DNA from: Afipia sp. P52-10
GTDB taxonomy: Bacteria; Pseudomonadota; Alphaproteobacteria; Rhizobiales; Xanthobacteraceae
Assembly: GCF_000516555.1 (NCBI RefSeq)
Contig: NZ_AZSJ01000004.1
Coordinates: 189,592-253,591, forward strand
Reading direction: 5' to 3'
DNA: 64,000 nucleotides
The notes beneath the pieces were generated by a model. The model was not told the DNA's origin and did no database searches. It worked only from the letters and a program-made list of their open reading frames with translations. Below, piece by piece: positions 60,818 through 64,000 of the stretch. Position 1 is the stretch's first letter, and the number at the start of each line of letters is the position of its first letter. The position numbers and the translations under genes were made by a program.

Positions 60818-62125
60818 ATGACCGAAGATCTGCGCGCAATCGGCGACGCTTGCTGGACGTCCTACAATTCGGGCGACTGGAATCGCGCCATCGGCACGTC
60901 GAAGGTGGTTCCAGTGGCCGAGGACATCATCTACATCCCGACCCGTGGTGTGGTTGGCAACGTCACGGCCGTCCGCACCAGCGAGGGACTAGTGGTGTTC
61001 GACACCGGCAGTGCCTCCACCGCGCGGCAAATCTACGACACGCTGCGGACATGGGACTCCTCACCCATTCATACCGTGATCTTCACCCACGGCCACGTCG
61101 ATCATGTGATGGGCGCCGCGCTATTCGAGGAAGAAGCGAAGAAGCGCGGCGAGCCTCCGATCCGCTTCATCGCTCAGCGCAACATGCCGGCGCGCTTCGC
61201 CCGTTATGTCGCAACCGCCGGTTTCAACAGCAACATCAACAGCCGCCAATTCGGCGTGCGGGATTTTCGCTGGCCGACCCAATTCCGGACGCCAGACGTC
61301 ACCTACGACGCCACGTTCAAGATCACGGTCGGCGGCGTCACTTTCGAACTGAATCATGGCATGGGCGAAACCGACGATCACACCTGGACCTGGATTCCAC
61401 ATCGCAAGGTCATCGTCTCCGGCGACTTCGTGATCTGGGCCGTACCCAACAGTGGCAACCCGCAGAAGGTGCAGCGCTACACCAAGCCCTGGGCCGAAGC
61501 ATTCCGGGCGATGGCGACGAAGCAGGCGGATGCATTGGTTCCCGGACACGGCCCGGCGATCTTCGGCGCGGATCGGGTCGCCACCCTGCTCGCCGATGGC
61601 GCCGCATTCCTGGATACGATGCACGATCAGGTGCTGGCGCTGATGAACGAGGGCAAGACCCTCGACGAAATCGTGCAGACCGTAAAGCTGCCTACCGATC
61701 TGTTGGAACGACCTTACCTGCAACCGACGTACGACGACCCGGAATTCCTGATCCGCAACATCTGGCGCCTCTACGGCGGCTGGTGGGACGGCGATCCGGC
61801 TCACCTGAAGCCTGCCCCGACCAATGACCTTGCCGCCGAGTTGGCGAACCTTGCCGGCGGCGCATCGAAGCTGGCGCAACGCGCGCGCGAACTCGCGGCC
61901 AAAGGCGATCTTCGCCTCGCCGGCCATCTCGCGGAGTTCGCGGTCCGCGCAGAGCCCACCAACACCGAGGCTCACCGGACCCGCATTGAAGTCAACAAGC
62001 AGCGCTCCGACAGCGAGCGAACGCTGATGGCGAAGGGTGTTTTCAACGCCGCAATCCGCGATTCTCAAGCCATTGTTGATCCCACGGCACCGCCGCCACC
62101 ACGGCGCAATGTAGGAATCGGCTAG
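60818..62125 (+). CDS. Metallo-beta-lactamase-fold protein, alkylsulfatase (SdsA/BDS1) type
   Basis: 435-residue zinc hydrolase. The dizinc motif is THGHVDHVMG (HxHxDH, about residues 91-96), with further ligands likely in ETDDHTW, SGDFV and VPGHGPAIF. After the MBL domain comes FLIRNIWRLYGGWWDGDPAHLKPAP, the alkylsulfatase dimerisation segment, and helices LANLAGGASKLAQRARELAAKGDLRLAGHLAEFA. The C-terminal SCP2-like domain of SdsA1 is missing or reduced, since the chain ends by 435. No signal peptide. Family members hydrolyse primary alkyl sulfates; the substrate here is unproven and could be another ester. ATG at 60818 after AAGGGAGAT. Confidence 0.85.
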   Translation: MTEDLRAIGDACWTSYNSGDWNRAIGTSKVVPVAEDIIYIPTRGVVGNVTAVRTSEGLVVFDTGSASTARQIYDTLRTWDSSPIHTVIFTHGHVDHVMGAALFEEEAKKRGEPPIRFIAQRNMPARFARYVATAGFNSNINSRQFGVRDFRWPTQFRTPDVTYDATFKITVGGVTFELNHGMGETDDHTWTWIPHRKVIVSGDFVIWAVPNSGNPQKVQRYTKPWAEAFRAMATKQADALVPGHGPAIFGADRVATLLADGAAFLDTMHDQVLALMNEGKTLDEIVQTVKLPTDLLERPYLQPTYDDPEFLIRNIWRLYGGWWDGDPAHLKPAPTNDLAAELANLAGGASKLAQRARELAAKGDLRLAGHLAEFAVRAEPTNTEAHRTRIEVNKQRSDSERTLMAKGVFNAAIRDSQAIVDPTAPPPPRRNVGIG

Positions 62126-62473
62126 GCGCGGATTAGCTCCCTGGCGCGAGCGCTGGGCACTGACGTTCTGAATGTTGGATCGCCCGGGCAAACGGCCCGG
62201 CACGTGGTCTGACGCGCGCCGAAAATTCAGACCCCCATGCACAGATCGGGGAGCGGCCTTGCCTAACCGTAGGCTGTTCGGGCTGTCGTCGCACAAACGA
62301 AGATAAATCAAGGGAAACTGTCGCGCGAGGCAGCTCTCCCGCCCTCGCCTGCGACCGATCTCGGACCAGCCTTGGCAGCCGCCAAGGCTGGCGCACCCGG
62401 CCGGTCCCGGATATCCATCACCGATCCAAAATGCACGTCCAGGGTGGCAAGAATCTTTCGGGAGAACGACTAT
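62126..62473. other. 348-base intergenic region with two hairpins
   Basis: Contains CCGGGC-AAACG-GCCCGG (62184-62200) and a perfect 11-bp stem CCAGCCTTGGC-AGCC-GCCAAGGCTGG (62366-62391), neither followed by a T-run. The second is 83 bases above the acyl-CoA dehydrogenase start and could be a leader or attenuator structure. A weak promoter for the dehydrogenases is expected here but not identified. Confidence 0.4.
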
Positions 62474-63619
62474 ATGCGATTTAGTTTCAGCAACGAGCAG
62501 GAGGAGTTCCGCTCGATCTTGCGGCGCTTCCTGGAAGCTCAATCCAAGCCGACCGACGTCCGGCGGCTGATGGAGACCGAAGCCGGCTATGAGCGCGACC
62601 GCTGGAAGAAGCTCAATCAGGAACTCGGGCTGACCGCCGTCCACATTCCCGAGGAATACGGCGGCCAAGGGTTCGGCTACACCGAGCTGTCAATCGTGCT
62701 CGAAGAAATGGGCCGCGCCCTGCTGTGCGCCCCCTATTTCTCCTCCGTCGTGCTCGCCGCCACCACCATCCTGAACGCAGGCACTGACGCTCAAAAACGC
62801 AAGCTGCTACCGGGTATTGCCGCGGGCGACACCACCGCCACCCTCGCCTTCACGGAAGACAACGGCCAGTGGGACGGCGCCAGCGTCGCGATGACGGCAA
62901 CGCCTGCCGGTGAGGGCTACAAGCTCGACGGCATCAAGAGCTTCGTGCTCGACGGCCATACCGCCGATCTGATCGTGGTCCTGGCCCGCGCACCGGGCAG
63001 CAAAGGCAACGACGGACTTTCGCTCTTCACCGTCGCGGCCGATGCGGCGGGTCTGGAACGCAAGCCGCTCAAGACCATGGACCAAACGCGCAAGCTCGCG
63101 CGGCTGACATTCAAGGGTGTCCAAGCGGAATTGCTGGGCGAAGCCGGCAAGGCCGCGGAGCCCTTCGCCAGGACCATGGTGCAGGCGGCCGCCTGCCTCG
63201 CCAACGAGATGGTCGGCGGCGCAGACAAGCTGCGTGAGACCTCACTTGAATATTCGCAGATGCGCATGCAGTTCGGCCGCCCGATCGCCTCGTTCCAGTC
63301 GATGAAGCACAAGGCCGCCGACATGCTGGTGGACGTCGAGCTTGCGAAGTCCGCCGCCTATTACGCTGCAGCCGCCCTCGATGAAAACGATGCGGACATG
63401 GCCACCACCGCCTCGCTGGCGAAAGCGAGCGCGAGCGAGGCCTACCTGCAGACTGCGATCCATGCGATCCAGATTCGCGGCGGCATCGGCTTCACCTGGG
63501 ACGAAGACGCGCATCTCTGGTTCAAGCGCGCGAAAAGCTCGGAAGTCCTGCTGGGCGACGCGGCGTATCATCGCGAACTGATGATGCAGGGCATGATCGC
63601 GAACGGGAGTGCGGAATAA
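62474..63619 (+). CDS. Acyl-CoA dehydrogenase, heteromeric-type subunit A
   Basis: 381-residue dehydrogenase, ATG at 62474 (MRFSFSNEQEEFRSILRRFL) after GGGAGAA. GLTAVHIPEEYGGQGFGYTEL, TLAFTEDNGQWD, IKSFVLDGHTADLIVV, RMQFGRPIASFQSMKHKAADM and IQIRGGIGFTWDEDAHLWFKRA are family blocks; the TWDEDAHL form is that of paired FadE proteins of sterol and aromatic side-chain degradation, where one of two subunits keeps the catalytic base. Its stop shares a base with the next gene's ATG (TAATG). Confidence 0.88.
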   Translation: MRFSFSNEQEEFRSILRRFLEAQSKPTDVRRLMETEAGYERDRWKKLNQELGLTAVHIPEEYGGQGFGYTELSIVLEEMGRALLCAPYFSSVVLAATTILNAGTDAQKRKLLPGIAAGDTTATLAFTEDNGQWDGASVAMTATPAGEGYKLDGIKSFVLDGHTADLIVVLARAPGSKGNDGLSLFTVAADAAGLERKPLKTMDQTRKLARLTFKGVQAELLGEAGKAAEPFARTMVQAAACLANEMVGGADKLRETSLEYSQMRMQFGRPIASFQSMKHKAADMLVDVELAKSAAYYAAAALDENDADMATTASLAKASASEAYLQTAIHAIQIRGGIGFTWDEDAHLWFKRAKSSEVLLGDAAYHRELMMQGMIANGSAE

Positions 63620-64000
63620 TGAGCGAAGTGACTGAACAATCCGTTCGTGCCGAAGTCAGCGAATGGCTGAAGGCGAACTGGAAACCGACATACGGGCTGG
63701 TTGAATGGCGCACCAAGCTAATCGAATCCGGCTGGGGCGCACCGCACTATCCGAAGGAATGGTATGGCCGTGGCCTGCCGGTGAAGTTCAACGAAATCGT
63801 CGACGACGAGTTCAAGAAGGTCGGCGCGGTCACTGTCTGCCGTGCGGGCATCCGCACGCTCGCAGCCGCGACCATTCTGGATCATGGCAGCGACCTTCAT
63901 AAGGAGAAGTTCCTACGCCGTATTCTCACAGGCGAGGACACCTGGTGCCAGCTCTTCAGTGAGCCAGGCAGCGGCTCCGATATGGCTGCGGCGACCACCC
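63619..64000 (+). CDS. Acyl-CoA dehydrogenase, heteromeric-type subunit B (cut by window end)
   Basis: Begins MSEVTEQSVRAEVSEWLKANW and shows 127 residues, with LIESGWGAPHYPKEWYGRGLP and EDTWCQLFSEPGSGSDMAA, the flavin-binding block of acyl-CoA dehydrogenases. The missing part holds the catalytic region, so activity cannot be judged. Coupled to the previous gene by TAATG overlap. Confidence 0.85.
   Translation, partial: MSEVTEQSVRAEVSEWLKANWKPTYGLVEWRTKLIESGWGAPHYPKEWYGRGLPVKFNEIVDDEFKKVGAVTVCRAGIRTLAAATILDHGSDLHKEKFLRRILTGEDTWCQLFSEPGSGSDMAAATT

Noticed and set aside
61121-62668. 515-codon minus-strand frame across the MBL gene and the following gap
   Set aside because: Antisense to HxHxDH protein; composition is that of a shadow frame.
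1-64000. tRNA, rRNA, CRISPR array, transposase or phage genes
   Set aside because: The gaps between genes were read for cloverleaf, repeat-spacer and transposase signs; none were found.

Overview
The window reads as a chromosomal segment of an alphaproteobacterium of the Nitrobacteraceae/Bradyrhizobiaceae (Bradyrhizobium, Rhodopseudomonas, Afipia type). The grounds are the porin type (signal peptide followed by DLPVKAKPVEYV and a CSLYGAGFYYIPGTDTC block), the high-GC codon use, and structured intergenic repeats around an AAGCATGATC core. Genus and species cannot be decided from the sequence alone. The segment is dense with catabolic and transport genes. No rRNA, tRNA, insertion sequence, phage or CRISPR was seen.

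Layout. 1-3340: two tandem minus-strand porins, the first cut by the window edge. 3633-6428: purU, an L,D-transpeptidase and an orphan amino-acid binding protein. 6550-11664: an acyl-CoA module (class III CoA-transferase, crotonase, MaoC-like protein, SDR; divergent acyl-CoA dehydrogenase). 11788-20529: an NAD-dependent molybdenum formate dehydrogenase operon (fdsG, fdsB, fdsA, fdhD, fdsD), a downstream OFA-type oxalate/formate-like MFS transporter, and a LysR regulator. 20856-23120: an orphan Bug/TctC binding protein and an enolase-superfamily enzyme. 23273-29954: a tightly coupled cluster of two transglutaminase-fold proteins and a circularly permuted ATP-grasp/Alpha-E fusion.

30147-41545 is an aerobic benzoyl-CoA (box) region: boxB, boxC, an alpha/beta hydrolase and benzoate-CoA ligase, with divergent boxR and a full Liv-type ABC importer. 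Two TGCA-N6-TGCA elements precede boxC, and a related palindrome lies in the bclA/boxR divergent promoter; both look like BoxR operators. boxA and boxD are not in the window. 41727-43276 holds a DUF35 protein paired with a thiolase-fold protein that lacks the usual nucleophilic cysteine, so it may be an aldolase of the Ltp2 type.

43757-64000 carries an amidase and then a probable five-gene operon (GST-like, acyl-CoA dehydrogenase, NDP-forming acyl-CoA synthetase, type I sulfatase, formylglycine-generating enzyme) divergent from a TetR regulator. A second, plus-strand run encodes a complete dipeptide/Opp-type ABC importer, an unknown 205-residue protein, a metallo-beta-lactamase-fold protein of the alkylsulfatase type, and a pair of acyl-CoA dehydrogenases, the last cut by the window end. 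Two unrelated sulfatase chemistries beside CoA-dependent oxidation genes suggest that this part handles sulfate esters. That is an inference from gene content, not something the sequence proves.
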